Source of the DNA: ZC4RG29 sp032907565
Lineage (GTDB): Bacteria; Bacteroidota; Bacteroidia; Cytophagales; Cyclobacteriaceae
Assembly (NCBI GenBank): GCA_032907565.1
Contig: JAJJPK010000058.1
Span: 1 to 5,228 of the forward strand
DNA length: 5,228 nt
Direction: 5' to 3'
Shown one piece after another: positions 4,395-5,228 of this stretch. The position numbers and the translations under genes are program-made. Each line of letters opens with the position of its first letter. The first letter of the stretch is position 1. Under the pieces are notes generated by a model. That model was not told where the DNA came from, did not search any database, and was given only the letters and a program-made list of their open reading frames with translations.

Positions 4395-5228
4395 TCAGTA
4401 ATTGATTTCAACAACTTTTTTATCCTTCAGTTTCTGCATCCGTGGTGGCACCGTATGCAGAATACCCTCCTTCAGGGCTTGAATCAGCTTGTGCTTGATA
4501 TAGTCGCGGTGCGTGACGATGCTCACTTCCCGTGCCGGCGTAGGGCTGCGCAGCCGCTTGATAAGCCGTCGGTGGGATTTTCCAAACTCCATTACTGCCA
4601 ACTCGGGCAAAATGGTAATGCCGTCGCTCTTATCGACCATGCGTTTAAGGGTTTCGATGTTTCCCGTCTCGTAACGGAATGCGACGTCGGTACTTTTCTG
4701 CAACTCACACAGGTTCAGAACCTGCGATCGGAAGCAGTGCCCCTCTTCCAGTAACCACAGCTGGCGGGGATCAATCTCGTCGGCCAGAACGTATTTCTTA
4801 TCCACGAGTGAGTTCTTTCGTGATACATATACGAACAGCTCCTCGTAAAACAATACATCTTCCCGAATAGAAGAATCGTTCAAGGGCGTTACCACCACAC
4901 CGCAGTCGAGCCGATTACTCTTCAGTTCGCGAACCACCTCTTCTGTGATCGCCTCCCGAACCACGAGGTTTAGCTGCGGATACTTCTCACGCATGTACCG
5001 GTACAATGGCGGCAAGAGATACGGGGCAAGCGTGGGAATTATTCCTATATGTAACTCTCCGCTCAGTATCCCCTTGTGGTCGCTGATCAACTGCGGGATC
5101 ATCCTGGCCTCATGAAGGACACGCCTTGCCTGGGCGATAATGCCGGCCCCAACATCGGTAGGAATTACAGGCTGCTTCGTCCGGTCGAAGATCTTCACTC
5201 CCAGTTCCTCTTCCAATTTCTGAATCTG
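4395..5228 (-). CDS. oxyR: OxyR, peroxide-sensing LysR-type regulator (N-terminus beyond the window)
   Basis: The last 277 residues of a LysR-family activator; the frame runs without a stop to the window edge, so the true start lies outside and a TTG at 5216 is only an internal Leu codon. The visible part begins QIQKLEEELGVKIFDRT, the end of the DNA-binding winged helix, then the linker helix and, from about residue 57 (GELHIGIIPT), the regulatory domain. The OxyR signature is LLEEGHCFRSQVLNLC: two Cys with eight residues between, at 165 and 174 counted from the edge (codons 4734-4736 and 4707-4709), matching Cys199 and Cys208 of E. coli OxyR, with the neighbouring His and Arg also kept. GITILPELAV follows as in OxyR. 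By that alignment about 34 residues are missing. OxyR forms an intramolecular disulfide on H2O2 exposure and activates catalase, peroxiredoxin and Dps genes. None of these is in view; they may lie past 5228. Confidence 0.93.
   Translation of the reverse strand, partial: QIQKLEEELGVKIFDRTKQPVIPTDVGAGIIAQARRVLHEARMIPQLISDHKGILSGELHIGIIPTLAPYLLPPLYRYMREKYPQLNLVVREAITEEVVRELKSNRLDCGVVVTPLNDSSIREDVLFYEELFVYVSRKNSLVDKKYVLADEIDPRQLWLLEEGHCFRSQVLNLCELQKSTDVAFRYETGNIETLKRMVDKSDGITILPELAVMEFGKSHRRLIKRLRSPTPAREVSIVTHRDYIKHKLIQALKEGILHTVPPRMQKLKDKKVVEINY

Noticed and set aside
4455..4870. Plus-strand ORFs opposite oxyR
   Set aside because: They are antisense to the strongly conserved OxyR regulatory domain, with no recognisable features of their own.

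Overview
The window looks like chromosomal DNA of a Bacteroidota bacterium, most likely from the Cytophagales/Chitinophagales side. The reasons are protein resemblance by eye (a Sde182/DUF1593-type protein, a small lipoprotein resembling the Bacteroidota-only DUF6146 group, an OxyR of the Bacteroidota type), mostly absent Shine-Dalgarno sequences, and one TAnnTTTG promoter box. No search could be run, so taxon and family names rest on recognition of motifs.

Layout from left to right: (1) 75-1619, minus strand: an exported protein with a nucleoside-hydrolase-like domain and a C-terminal Ig-like domain of the cellulose-binding Sde182 type. (2) 1620-1782: a divergent intergenic region with AAACAC repeats and a strong ribosome binding site for the next gene. 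(3) 1783-2190, plus strand: a 135-residue lipoprotein of unknown function, followed by a clean bidirectional terminator at 2211-2238. (4) 2288-2380, minus strand: a 30-codon ORF for a single-span membrane miniprotein, possibly in one transcription unit with (5) 2462-2764, minus strand, a 100-residue exported hypothetical protein with a TAnnTTTG box upstream. (6) 2894-4237, plus strand: a membrane-anchored or exported glucuronoyl-esterase-like (CE15) alpha/beta hydrolase. (7) 4238-4394: an AT-rich, palindrome-rich convergent intergenic stretch. (8) 4395 to the window edge, minus strand: oxyR, lacking about 34 N-terminal residues because the window ends.

Two genes point to plant polysaccharide use: the CE15 esterase would cut lignin-glucuronoxylan ester bonds and the Sde182-like protein may bind or act on plant-wall carbohydrate. 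They lie on opposite strands, separated by unrelated small genes, and there is no SusC/SusD pair, glycoside hydrolase or sugar sensor in view, so this is not a recognisable polysaccharide utilisation locus. OxyR is a peroxide-sensing regulator with both redox cysteines; none of its usual targets (katG, ahpC, dps) is visible here. No mobile element, CRISPR array, tRNA or rRNA was seen. I do not see strong evidence for a wholly new system. The most worthwhile leads are the 30-residue membrane protein, the unusual N-terminus and catalytic-acid arrangement of the CE15 enzyme, and the palindrome cluster after it.
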